Below, piece after piece: positions 1 through 9,467 of a DNA stretch of 20,760 bases. The stretch is from a bacterium (GTDB lineage Bacteria > Latescibacterota > UBA2968 > GCA-2709665): positions 1 through 20,760 of the forward strand of contig JAQCGA010000010.1 of assembly GCA_027619145.1 (NCBI GenBank), in the 5' to 3' direction. Position numbers and translations under genes: made by a program. The stretch's first letter is position 1; the number at the start of each line of letters is the position of its first letter. The notes beneath the pieces were generated by a model. It was given only the letters and a program-made list of their open reading frames with translations. It was not told the origin of the DNA and made no database searches.

Positions 1-198
1 GACCCGGCCCGGTATCGGCTCTTCATGCTCCCGGCTGTCCTGGAAAAACTCACATTCTCCATAGTAACCCTCATTCTCTTCAGCCAGCATCGCGCAACTG
101 GCGAACTCCTGGGTTTCGGCCTGATCGACCTGTGCCTGGGCATCCTCTTCCTGGTCGCCTTTCTTAGAACCCAGCCAGCAAATGAACCTACCTCCTGA
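1..198 (+). CDS. C-terminal part of a small integral membrane protein, function unknown
   Basis: The frame is open from the first base and ends at TGA 196-198, giving the last 65 residues of a protein whose start lies outside the window. The fragment is hydrophobic. It has one likely membrane segment around residues 18-28 (FSIVTLILF) and a second around 40-55 (GLIDLCLGILFLVAF), followed by a short polar tail. I recognise the general look of small conserved membrane proteins of unknown function but cannot assign a family. It converges with katG, which ends at 275. The hairpin between them has its T-run on the minus strand only, so no terminator for this gene is evident. Confidence 0.6.
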   Translation, partial: DPARYRLFMLPAVLEKLTFSIVTLILFSQHRATGELLGFGLIDLCLGILFLVAFLRTQPANEPTS

Positions 199-217
199 TC
201 TTTTAGATTCACCCTGC

Positions 218-250
218 AAAAATAAAAAGGGCGGCCCCAAAGGGCCGCCC
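218..250 (-). terminator. Rho-independent terminator of katG
   Basis: A perfect 9-bp GC stem (229-237 with 242-250, loop CAAA) lies 24 bases after the katG stop. On the minus strand it is followed by TTTTTATTTTT (228 down to 218). Plus-strand transcripts would not have a U-run here, so it serves katG. Confidence 0.9.
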
Positions 251-274
251 TGAATTACATCTTATCTTCCGAGA

Positions 275-2497
<2,223 letters not shown>

Positions 2498-2556
2498 TTA
2501 ATCTGTTGGTTTCGGCACCTTCGCTTTTGTGCAAGATACACAGGGAATCTTTTGCT

Positions 2557-2994
2557 TCAGCCCCCGGTCGGAACCGGGCTTGCAGCAAGACACTCAGGAC
2601 AGCGGCCCCAATACACCACCTCGGCCTCATCGATTTCGTAACCAGAGTCTTCGGCGGCCGTCAGGCAGGGGGTAGTGCCAACCGCGCAATCGACGTCAAC
2701 CATCCGGCCGCAGATGCGACAGATGAGATGATGATGGTTGTCACCCACCCGGTTCTCGTAGCGGGCCGGCGACCCAGCGGGCTGGATGCGCCGAATGAGG
2801 CCTTTGTTGGCCAGGATTCCGAGGGCATCGTACACTGCCTGGCGCGAGATAACACCGATCTCGGCCCGTACAACCTCGGCAACCTCGTACGCTGTACCAT
2901 GAGGACAACCCGACACCGCCCGCAGAACAGCCAGACGCTGAGCTGTAACCTGGACACCGTGTTGACGAAGTAGATCGGCTGGTTCATCGGACAT
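2557..2994 (-). CDS. PerR/FurA-like peroxide-responsive repressor (Fur family)
   Basis: Fur-family metal-dependent repressor of about 145 residues. An N-terminal winged helix ([12 protein letters not shown] ... [20 protein letters not shown]) is followed by a metal-binding dimerisation domain with the [12 protein letters not shown] segment. Two Cys pairs, CRIC and CPEC, form the usual structural zinc site. Fur-type regulators directly upstream of katG are typically peroxide sensors (PerR/FurA), so this gene probably represses itself and katG and is relieved by H2O2; that role is inferred from context. The frame is open up to a TTG at 3015. I chose ATG 2992-2994 because a good promoter (TTGACA, 17 bp, TATACA) places transcription start at about 2996, which would make the mRNA nearly leaderless. 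ATG 3001-3003 would overlap the -10 box. Confidence 0.85.
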   Translation of the reverse strand: MSDEPADLLRQHGVQVTAQRLAVLRAVSGCPHGTAYEVAEVVRAEIGVISRQAVYDALGILANKGLIRRIQPAGSPARYENRVGDNHHHLICRICGRMVDVDCAVGTTPCLTAAEDSGYEIDEAEVVYWGRCPECLAASPVPTGG

Positions 2995-3002
2995 AGGGAT
3001 CA

Positions 3003-3042
3003 TGTATATATCCAATTCTGGACTGTGTCAAGAATTATTCTT
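3003..3042 (-). promoter_or_regulatory. Promoter and probable PerR operator of the perR-katG unit
   Basis: On the minus strand, -35 TTGACA (3026-3031) and -10 TATACA (3003-3008) are 17 bp apart. A perfect 6-1-6 palindrome AAGAATTATTCTT (3030-3042) abuts and overlaps the -35. Its AAT-N-ATT core matches the centre of the known PerR box (TTATAATNATTATAA). Operator function is inferred from position and resemblance. Confidence 0.6.
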
Positions 3043-3214
3043 CATCCAACATTGCGACCCTATCCTGCTCAAGGAGACCTCAACAAAAAACTGTTGCCGC
3101 CTGGCGCAAAGGCCGCCTACATTCCTATCCGGCACGTCAGCTTGTAGCCTGCATTTAAAAAATGTCATCGCCCAGGCTCACCTGCGATAACCGTCAACAC
3201 GAAGGGACTCCGCC
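3043..3214. other. Intergenic region, divergent perR / membrane protein
   Basis: About 170 bases between divergent genes. I see no convincing promoter for the plus-strand gene. An AT-rich stretch around 3153-3170 (CATTTAAAAAATG) contains a small palindrome but no well-spaced -35/-10 pair. A small open frame here has no recognisable product or ribosome binding site. Confidence 0.4.
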
Positions 3215-3718
3215 ATGACAGAACGCACCTTCGACTTCACCGCTCCGATCCGCCAGAAACATCGGCTTCTCTACATCCTGATGGGTGTTGTTTACTCTAT
3301 GAACGGGCTAATCTATTTTGAAAAACACCGATGGCTTGGTATTCTCAATCTGTCCCTGGGACTTTTTGTTTTCTTCTGCGGCACCCTGCTCAAAAAAGGC
3401 AACCGATACCTGGTCACGTTTACCGAAGCCGCCGTGGAAATTCGGCGCGGATTGTTCAGCCACAGCGTTCTCCCCTGGAAAACCCTCTCCGAAGTCCGAA
3501 TCAAACTCATGGAAATCGAATTCCACCGCAAAGATGGGAAAACCGAAACCTTCTCCTTCAGCAGCCTGGAGTACAACGACGTACAAACATACAAACCCCA
3601 GATCCTCTCCGAAGTCCAGACCCGGGCCAAAGCCCACAACATTCCAATAACAACTGGGCATTCCTCTCAAACCAAATCTCTCGAACCCGACACAGTCGGA
3701 ATTACGGAGGCACCATGA
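3215..3718 (+). CDS. Small membrane protein with two TM helices and a cytosolic PH-like domain
   Basis: A 167-residue protein with two predicted membrane helices (about 17-35 and 39-59). They are followed by a beta-rich soluble part (residues about 63-140: YLVTFTEAAVEIRRGLFSHSVLPWKTLSEV ...) whose pattern resembles bacterial PH-like domains. I do not recognise a specific family. ATG 3215 is preceded by GAAGGGA. The stop TGA (3716-3718) overlaps the ATG of the next gene, so the two are translationally coupled and it is the first gene of the beta-helix/sulfatase/MlrC cluster. Its role there is unknown. Confidence 0.7.
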   Translation: MTERTFDFTAPIRQKHRLLYILMGVVYSMNGLIYFEKHRWLGILNLSLGLFVFFCGTLLKKGNRYLVTFTEAAVEIRRGLFSHSVLPWKTLSEVRIKLMEIEFHRKDGKTETFSFSSLEYNDVQTYKPQILSEVQTRAKAHNIPITTGHSSQTKSLEPDTVGITEAP

Positions 3719-4767
3719 TTGTTGCAGCCAGCAACTCTTCGGACAAATCCAAATCCCTCGCGGACTTCGTATGTGATGGTATTGGCGACCAGGAAGAACT
3801 CTACGCCGCCATCCATGCCCTTCCGCCTGCAGGCGGAACCGTCACCCTCACAGAAGGCGCTTTCGACATCCGCAAAGAAGAAAATAAACTCGGCGGCCTC
3901 ATCATAGACCGCAGCAACATCACCTTGACCGGCCAGGGAGATGCCACAAAACTCACACTCGCCCCAGACCAGAACACCAACGTCATCCGCATCATCGGAA
4001 ATGGCGTGGGAAACATCACCATCCGAAACATCTGTGTGGATCAAAACCGGGACCACAACCCCTACGCCGGAGACGAATTCATCAACATCTCCCACGGACG
4101 CTTTGAATACTGTTGCATCAAAGCATTCTGTGCCGAACCCGGCGGTTCCTGCCCCGAACCCTGCCACAACATCACCATCGAAAACTGCACCCTGATGGAC
4201 GCCCGCCGCCTGGGAATCATGATGCAGGGTCGCAACATGCGCGTCCTCAACAACCACCTGGGCAATGCCAATTCCGATTCCGTTGAACTCCTGGGTGGCC
4301 CCGGTTTCATCTCCGGCAACTACGCCGAAATCACCGGACGCACCCACGTCGCCATCGGTTCAGACGCTGGAAACTCCATCTTAATGACCAACAACATCGT
4401 CCACGTACGCGAAAGCGGAGACCTGGACATCGCCTTCCGCTCCTGGGCCAACTCCGAACGCCACGTCATTTCCAACAACATCGTCTCCGTGGACCCGGGC
4501 GGCCGCCTGGGCCTGGCCATGGACGTGCGCGGCTTCGACGCTTCCGTTACCGGAAACGTGGTCACCGGTCCGAATGAAGAAGAACGCCTGCCCCTCTGGA
4601 TCACCGGTGCGGCGACCGTTTTCACCGGGAACCACCTCAAGAATGTGGACCTCATCGTCAACGACCAGACCGGCACGGACCGCCCCACCTTCATCCACGG
4701 AAACCTCCTGGAAAACTCCGTCATCACCCACAAAGCCGGTCGGCTCATCCGCAAAGAAGACATCTAA
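3715..4767 (+). CDS. Right-handed parallel beta-helix (pectate-lyase-like fold) protein
   Basis: 350 residues. The N-terminus (SLADFVCDGIGDQEELYAAI ... GGTVTLTEGAFDI) is typical of pectate-lyase-3-type beta-helix proteins of phage, archaea and environmental bacteria. It is followed by successive coils rich in N-x-I/V turns (NITLTGQG, NITIRNICVDQN, NITIENCTLMD, MRVLNNHLGN, ISGNYAEITG, VISNNIVSVD, VTGNVVTGPN, FTGNHLKNVD). There is no signal peptide. A Cys cluster sits near residues 133-150. The fold usually binds or cleaves polysaccharide, but no catalytic residues can be assigned from sequence alone. Start ATG 3715 has GGAGG at 3706-3710 and overlaps the preceding stop (ATGA). The same frame is open further upstream, but the coupled start is far better supported. 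Confidence 0.85.
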   Translation: MIVAASNSSDKSKSLADFVCDGIGDQEELYAAIHALPPAGGTVTLTEGAFDIRKEENKLGGLIIDRSNITLTGQGDATKLTLAPDQNTNVIRIIGNGVGNITIRNICVDQNRDHNPYAGDEFINISHGRFEYCCIKAFCAEPGGSCPEPCHNITIENCTLMDARRLGIMMQGRNMRVLNNHLGNANSDSVELLGGPGFISGNYAEITGRTHVAIGSDAGNSILMTNNIVHVRESGDLDIAFRSWANSERHVISNNIVSVDPGGRLGLAMDVRGFDASVTGNVVTGPNEEERLPLWITGAATVFTGNHLKNVDLIVNDQTGTDRPTFIHGNLLENSVITHKAGRLIRKEDI

Positions 4768-4842
4768 AATAAGGTTCGTACTGTCCGTTAAATGCCCGGT
4801 TACACCACCTGCCATCGTATAGCACGTTCTTCGGAGCCCTCC

Positions 4843-6303
4843 ATGAATGAGCACCCCAACATCCTAGTCATCCTCTCCGACCAGCACAGCAAACACGCAC
4901 TTGGCTGTTACGGAAATGACATCGTGCGCACCCCCAACCTGGACCACCTTGCCGAACAGGGCATGCGCTTCACAGACACCTACTGTGCGGCTCCGGTCTG
5001 TTGCCCCAGCCGCATGAGCTTTATGTCCAGCCGCACCCCCAGTCACAACCGCGTTTGGAACAACCAGCAAATTCTCAACCCGGCCATCCCTACCTGGGCC
5101 CATACCCTGGGTCTCGCGGGGTACGAAACCAGCCTCATGGGCCGCATGCACTTTGAAGGCCACGACCAGTACCACGGCTTCGAAAACCGCCCCATCGGAG
5201 AAATGTTCGCCGTCCACCCCGGTTGCTTTCGGGGCGAAAAATATCCCGGTGGCCAGAACCGCAAGGCCATGGAACTCTCCGGTCGAGGCACCACCACCTA
5301 CCAGTGGATGGACGAACGCGTCACCGAAACCGCCCTCGACTACATCACGCAACACGCACAGGAACCCCGCGGTCGTCCTTTCGCCGCCGTCGTCGGCTAC
5401 GTTCTCCCCCACTGTCCGTTCGTTGCTCCCAAAGACCTCTTCAACTACTACTTCGACCGCGTGGACATCCCCCCCGTCGACGAAGATCCTCCCGCGATGG
5501 CCCGCTGGTACCGCAAGAGTCGCAACATCGACGAACCTCTCTCCGAACACCGCATCCGCGTAACCCGCGCCGCCTACTTTGCCCTCTGCGAATACACGGA
5601 CCGTCTCACCGGGCAACTGTTGGACCGCCTGGAACAAACCGGCCTGGCCGAAAACACCCTTGTCATCTACTGTTCCGATCACGGCGAAATGGCCGGTGAA
5701 CACGGTCTCTGGACCAAAAACACCTACTATGAAGGCAGCGCAAGCGTCCCCATGATCGCCCGCCTTCCAGGAACAGTACCCGCCGGAACCGTCAGCAACG
5801 CCGTATGCAATCTCATGGACCTGGGCCCCACCTTTGCAGATGTTGCGGGTGCCACGGATCTGCCGAACTGGGACGGCCGCTCGCTCTGGCCTGTCCTCAC
5901 AGATCCCGACAACGCAAATTGGAAAAACGAAACGTTCAGCGAAGTTGTCGATGAAACAGCCGCCCCCCACATCCCCTCACGCATGATCCGCTCCGACCAG
6001 TGGAAACTCTGGGTGGACCAGGAAGTACCCGGCGAATCCCCCAACGTAGCCCTTTTCAACCTGGAAGATGACCCCGGAGAACTTCATAACCTCGCTGACG
6101 ATCCCGCCCACGCAGAAATCCGCGCGCGCCTCCTCAACCGCGTCCTGGACGGCTGGGATCCAGACCGGGTTCGCACCGAATGCCTGGCTCGCTCGGAAGA
6201 CTACAAAATGATCGTCCGCTGGACCCGCAATCACTATCCCACCCTGCCCGAACAACTCCCCGCACCACCTCCAGAAATTGAAGACGACGTGGAAATCCTC
6301 TAA
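4843..6303 (+). CDS. Formylglycine-dependent sulfatase (sulfatase/alkaline phosphatase superfamily)
   Basis: 486 residues; hydrolyses a sulfate ester, substrate unknown. The N-terminal metal-binding segment is ILSDQHSKHALGCYGND (Asp13, Gln14). The maturation motif C-x-P-S-R is CCPSR at 53-57, so Cys53 should become formylglycine. This needs an FGE or anSME enzyme, which is not in the window. LPHCPF (His190) and the second metal site YCSDHGE (Asp279, His280) with a following Lys292 are all present, so it looks active. There is no obvious signal peptide, which implies cytosolic action on imported substrate. The C-terminal part (SRMIRSDQWKLW ... LFNLEDDPGELHNLADDP) is typical of the family. Start ATG 4843 follows a short GGAG (4833-4836); it is 75 bases downstream of the beta-helix gene and 28 bases before the MlrC gene. 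Confidence 0.92.
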   Translation: MNEHPNILVILSDQHSKHALGCYGNDIVRTPNLDHLAEQGMRFTDTYCAAPVCCPSRMSFMSSRTPSHNRVWNNQQILNPAIPTWAHTLGLAGYETSLMGRMHFEGHDQYHGFENRPIGEMFAVHPGCFRGEKYPGGQNRKAMELSGRGTTTYQWMDERVTETALDYITQHAQEPRGRPFAAVVGYVLPHCPFVAPKDLFNYYFDRVDIPPVDEDPPAMARWYRKSRNIDEPLSEHRIRVTRAAYFALCEYTDRLTGQLLDRLEQTGLAENTLVIYCSDHGEMAGEHGLWTKNTYYEGSASVPMIARLPGTVPAGTVSNAVCNLMDLGPTFADVAGATDLPNWDGRSLWPVLTDPDNANWKNETFSEVVDETAAPHIPSRMIRSDQWKLWVDQEVPGESPNVALFNLEDDPGELHNLADDPAHAEIRARLLNRVLDGWDPDRVRTECLARSEDYKMIVRWTRNHYPTLPEQLPAPPPEIEDDVEIL

Positions 6304-6331
6304 TCGTTCAAATCCTCCAGGAGAAAAACCC

Positions 6332-7870
6332 ATGCGCATTGGCATTGCGGCCCTCTGGCACGAAACCAACACATTCGCCGTAGAACACAACAGTACCCTG
6401 GAACATGTTCATATCCGGGAAGGCGAAGACCTGCTTGCCTCGGCCCATCCCAAAAGCTTCGTCGGCGGATTCGCAGAAGCCGCAAATCGTCCCAACATGG
6501 AACTCGTTCCCACCGTGGACATCCGCTTCGCCCACGGCGGCCTTATCCATGCAGACATCTACAAACACTGCTGCAGACTCATCGTAAATGGCCTGAGCAA
6601 CGCAGCGCCTCTGGATGCCATCTTCCTCGCCCTCCACGGCGCCATGGTCGCCGAAGATCCGTACACAGACGCCGAAGGAGAACTCGTCCGCGAACTACGC
6701 AACACCTTCGGGAACGACATCCCCATCGTAGCCACCTACGACTTCCACGCCATCATGAGCGACTTTGAATCCGAAGCCCTCGTCCCCTTTCCCAACAACA
6801 CCAACCCCCACATCGATGGCTACGAACGGGGCCTGGAAGCCGCAGAGTGCCTCCTCCGCATGCTCGCCGGAGAAATCCACCCCGTCACCCAGCGCGTCTT
6901 TGTTCCCATCCTGGGGCCCAACATCGGCCAGAGCACATGGTCGCACATTTTACAGGCCGAAGAACGCTTGCTCCTCTACCGCCTCAACCTCAAACGCGAA
7001 AAGCTGGAACAAACCCCCGGCGTTCTCAACCTCAGTATCCTGGGTGGATATGGCTACGGAGACTCTCCCGATGCAGGCATGTGCGTCCTGGCTACCACAG
7101 ACAATAATCCCGAACTTGCCCAGCGTCTGGCCAGCGAACTCGCTCGAGACCTGTGGACCCGCCGCGAAGACCTCCTCTCCGTCCGTCCGATCCACGCCAT
7201 AGATGAAGGCGTGCAAATGGCCATCGCCCGCCAGGACAAGCCCATCCTCCTGGTAGACCTGGGTGACGATCCCGGCAGTGCCTGCGCCGCAGATAGCCCC
7301 GCCGTTCTGGAAAGCCTCATCCGGCACAACGCTCGGAACTGTGCGCTCACCATTCGAGACCCTGAAGTCGTACGCGCCGGAATCGAAGCTGGCGTAGGCG
7401 CAACCATCACCCTGGACGCAGGCGGGAAATTCGAACAGCGTTTCTACAAACCTCTCACCGTCACCGGCACCGTCAAAACCATAGATGACGGCACCTATAC
7501 CATCCTGGGCCCCACACACGGTGGATGGGGCCGGGACATCCACCCGGACGCTTTTCGTGAAGCCCACGTAGGACCCCGCGTGGTTTTGCGCATCGGCAAC
7601 AAAATCGACGTCATCTTTTCACAACACCGCACCGGAAAAGATCGAGACTTCTTCAAAAGCATCGGAATCATCCCCGAAGAAAAACAAATCCTCGTCGTCA
7701 AATCCAACCAGGCCCACCGCGCCTCCTTCGACCCCATTGTCGCCGAGACCATCGAACTGAACACGCCGGGAGCCAGCACCGTCAACTACACCAGCCTCCC
7801 CTACCGCCATCTGAAACGCCCCATCTGGCCACTGGATCTGGATATGGAATGGAACGGAGAATCGATCTAA
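6332..7870 (+). CDS. M81 family metallopeptidase (MlrC/microcystinase-C-like)
   Basis: 512 residues, the usual length for the DUF1485/MlrC family, which contains the zinc enzyme MlrC that finishes microcystin degradation. Most members act on unknown amide substrates. Likely zinc ligands: ALWHETNTF (His10), ATYDFHA (Asp137, His139) and NTNPHIDGYERG (His160). The MlrC C-terminal domain (PILLVDLGDDPGSACAADS, then LTLDAGGKF-like ITLDAGGKFEQ) is complete. The start ATG 6332-6334 has AGGAG at 6319-6323. It is the last gene of the plus-strand run before a hairpin. MlrC-family genes next to sulfatases and Gfo/Idh oxidoreductases are common in environmental bacteria; the actual substrate here cannot be told. 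Confidence 0.9.
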   Translation: MRIGIAALWHETNTFAVEHNSTLEHVHIREGEDLLASAHPKSFVGGFAEAANRPNMELVPTVDIRFAHGGLIHADIYKHCCRLIVNGLSNAAPLDAIFLALHGAMVAEDPYTDAEGELVRELRNTFGNDIPIVATYDFHAIMSDFESEALVPFPNNTNPHIDGYERGLEAAECLLRMLAGEIHPVTQRVFVPILGPNIGQSTWSHILQAEERLLLYRLNLKREKLEQTPGVLNLSILGGYGYGDSPDAGMCVLATTDNNPELAQRLASELARDLWTRREDLLSVRPIHAIDEGVQMAIARQDKPILLVDLGDDPGSACAADSPAVLESLIRHNARNCALTIRDPEVVRAGIEAGVGATITLDAGGKFEQRFYKPLTVTGTVKTIDDGTYTILGPTHGGWGRDIHPDAFREAHVGPRVVLRIGNKIDVIFSQHRTGKDRDFFKSIGIIPEEKQILVVKSNQAHRASFDPIVAETIELNTPGASTVNYTSLPYRHLKRPIWPLDLDMEWNGESI

Positions 7871-7923
7871 CCTCGGGGCGCATCGAACCACACCCAACTC
7901 ACAGAACTGCTTGACAGAAATAC

Positions 7924-7952
7924 GGCTCCCCTCTTTATTGAAGGGAGCCTTT
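7924..7952 (+). terminator. Probable intrinsic terminator after the MlrC gene
   Basis: GGCTCCC (7924-7930) pairs perfectly with GGGAGCC (7943-7949) across a 12-base loop, followed only by TTTCTC. The U-run is weak, so termination may be partial. Confidence 0.55.
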
Positions 7953-7975
7953 CTCATTCCTGAAATGATAAAACG

Positions 7976-8056
7976 GCCCTCACCCTGTCGGGCTGTGCCC
8001 GACATCCCTTTCCCGCGGGCGAGAGAGGGACCGGAGATGAGATCGTTTCTCGTCCC
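7976..8056. repeat. REP-like intergenic palindromic element with three hairpins
   Basis: Three neighbouring inverted repeats lie between the MlrC gene and the oxidoreductase gene. TGTCGGGC/GCCCGACA (7986-7993 with 7997-8004) is perfect, with a 3-base loop. TCCCTTTC/GAGAGGGA (8005-8012 with 8023-8030) has one G-U. GGGAC plus GAGA pair with TCTC plus GTCCC (8027-8056). The CCCTCACCCTGTCGGGC ... GCGGGCGAGAGAGGGA style resembles palindromic intergenic repeats seen in many environmental genomes. That it is multicopy in this genome is inferred. Confidence 0.55.
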
Positions 8057-8082
8057 AATTTAACATTGAAAAGGAGTATCTC

Positions 8083-9087
8083 ATGGCAGGCATCGCATTT
8101 CTATCCACCGCCCACACCCACACCAAAGGTTTTCTCAAAGCCGTTTCTGAAAAAGAGGGCAGCAACCTCGTAGCCATCTGGGATGACATGGAAAGCCGGG
8201 GCAAACGTTTTGCAGAAGAATACGGCGCAGACTACTCCAATGACCTGGACGCCGTTATTGCCCGCAACGATGTAGATGGCTTCATCGTCTGCGCCGAAAA
8301 CACCCGTCACCTTCCTCTGCTCAAAGCGGCCATTCCTTCCGGAAAACCCATCTTCTGTGAAAAACCCTTCACCACAACAGTCGCCGAAGCCACAGAAGCC
8401 CTGGAACTCATTCGTAAACACAACACCATTGTACACATGGGCTACTTCCAACCCTTCTCCGCCGAAATGCAGGGCGTCATCCAGGTCGTAAACTCAGGCA
8501 TCCTGGGCAAACTCACCCACGCACGCTACCGCAACGCCCACCACGCTGCCTACGGACACTGGTTCGACTCACCCGAACTCGCCTGGTTTGCCAACCCGGA
8601 CCTGGCCGGTGGCGGCGCATTCATGGATATGGGCACCCACGCCGTTCACCTGTTACGCACCATCTTAGGCCCGGCCGAAAAAGCCTTCGCCACCATTTCC
8701 AACGTCTCCGGCATCTACCCGGACGTAGACGACAACGGCCTGGCCCTGGTCAAATTCAAGAACGATGCCCTGGCTACAGTGGAAGCCTCCTGGGTACAAA
8801 CCGGCGGACACTCTGGCCTGGAAATCACAGGCAGCGACGCCACCCTCTATCGAGATCCACAACGAGGCTACGTCGTTGGCGCACCCGGAAAAAAAGATCC
8901 GAATCCGGTTGCCCCTGGAACAGACCAACCCACCCGCGTGGACCGTCTCATAGCCGCCATCGAAAACAAGCTGGATCGGAAAGAATTGGACCAGGACCTC
9001 ACCTGCGCCGCAGACGCCGTTGCCATTATGGAAGCCTGCTACCAATCCAACAAGACCGGCGGCTGGATCAACGTCCCCCAAATGTAA
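8083..9087 (+). CDS. Gfo/Idh/MocA family NAD(P)-dependent oxidoreductase
   Basis: 334 residues, the family's usual length. It has an N-terminal Rossmann domain in which the nucleotide-binding loop is unusual (GIAFLSTAHTHTKGF rather than GxGxxG). Next come the hallmark CEKP motif (Glu93-Lys94-Pro95) and a C-terminal alpha/beta domain containing GGGAFMDMGTHAVHLL (Asp182, His186), the typical catalytic/substrate region. Such enzymes oxidise or reduce sugars, inositols and related polyols. AAGGAG at 8070-8075 precedes ATG 8083. A hairpin and a REP-like element separate it from the sulfatase/MlrC operon, so it may be read through or have its own promoter; none is evident. The long bidirectional terminator at 9311 ends it. 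Confidence 0.9.
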   Translation: MAGIAFLSTAHTHTKGFLKAVSEKEGSNLVAIWDDMESRGKRFAEEYGADYSNDLDAVIARNDVDGFIVCAENTRHLPLLKAAIPSGKPIFCEKPFTTTVAEATEALELIRKHNTIVHMGYFQPFSAEMQGVIQVVNSGILGKLTHARYRNAHHAAYGHWFDSPELAWFANPDLAGGGAFMDMGTHAVHLLRTILGPAEKAFATISNVSGIYPDVDDNGLALVKFKNDALATVEASWVQTGGHSGLEITGSDATLYRDPQRGYVVGAPGKKDPNPVAPGTDQPTRVDRLIAAIENKLDRKELDQDLTCAADAVAIMEACYQSNKTGGWINVPQM

Positions 9088-9156
9088 TTCTTCATGCACA
9101 AAAACACGGCAGGGTCTCCTTCTTTTTCCTTTGCGCGAAACCTGCCTTTTGAAATC

Positions 9157-9218
9157 CCGGGCAGGCACGGGGGCCTGCCCCTACGAAAACCCGGGCGAAC
9201 ACAAGGTTCGCCCCTACG
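9157..9218. repeat. Two tandem hairpin units ending in CCCCTACGA
   Basis: GGGCAGGC/GCCTGCCC (9159-9166 with 9173-9180) and GGGCGAAC/GTTCGCCC (9193-9200 with 9206-9213) are perfect 8-bp stems with loops of six and five bases. Each is followed by C-CTACGA. They are two related copies of a small palindromic repeat; I recall units of this kind as common in environmental genomes. Confidence 0.65.
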
Positions 9219-9310
9219 ATACAGACAACATTCGGGCTTATATCTTCCTCCGCCTTCTCTTGGCGTCTTTGCGCCTTTGCGTGAGACACGCTTTTACAAC
9301 AGACATTCCA

Positions 9311-9358
9311 CATGCAAAAAGCGGCGAAGGACACAAATCCTCCGCCGCTTTTTGCATG
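9311..9358. terminator. Bidirectional rho-independent terminator
   Basis: A perfect 16-bp stem (CATGCAAAAAGCGGCG, 9311-9326, with 9343-9358), plus an inner AGGA/TCCT stem. A-tracts and T-tracts are built into the stem, so it gives a GC-stem followed by TTTTT in both directions. It serves the oxidoreductase gene (+) and the sugar dehydrogenase gene (-). Confidence 0.88.
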
Positions 9359-9417
9359 CCACAACCTCAAAAATATTTCCCGAAACCGCCGTTCCTCTGC
9401 GGATGTGCAGGGGGTGG

Positions 9418-9459
9418 TTTCGTGCCCCTTCGTGCCTCTTCTTTCGTGCCCCTTCGTGC
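9418..9459. repeat. 18-base exact direct repeat
   Basis: TTTCGTGCCCCTTCGTGC occurs at 9418-9435 and again at 9442-9459 (period 24), just after the 3' end of the sugar dehydrogenase gene. Each copy itself contains CGTGC twice. Confidence 0.7.
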
Positions 9460-9467
9460 TCCAGTCG

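Larger units (their letters stand above)
9088..9467. other. Repeat-rich non-coding island between convergent genes
   Basis: About 380 bases without a credible gene. It holds two similar hairpin units (9159-9213), a CTTTGCG-type repeat near 9255-9290, a long terminator (9311-9358) and an 18-base direct repeat (9418-9459). Open frames across it translate repeats and are not genes. Confidence 0.8.

Noticed and set aside
3002..3190. Small plus-strand open frame of 62 codons
   Set aside because: It lies over the perR promoter and operator, has no ribosome binding site and has no recognisable product.
3331..3714. N-terminal extension of the beta-helix protein
   Set aside because: The in-frame extension overlaps the PH-like gene and has low-complexity composition. 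ATG 3715 has GGAGG and a coupled start.
9157..9459. CRISPR array
   Set aside because: The repeats differ from one another, are too few and lack regular unique spacers; no cas genes are present.
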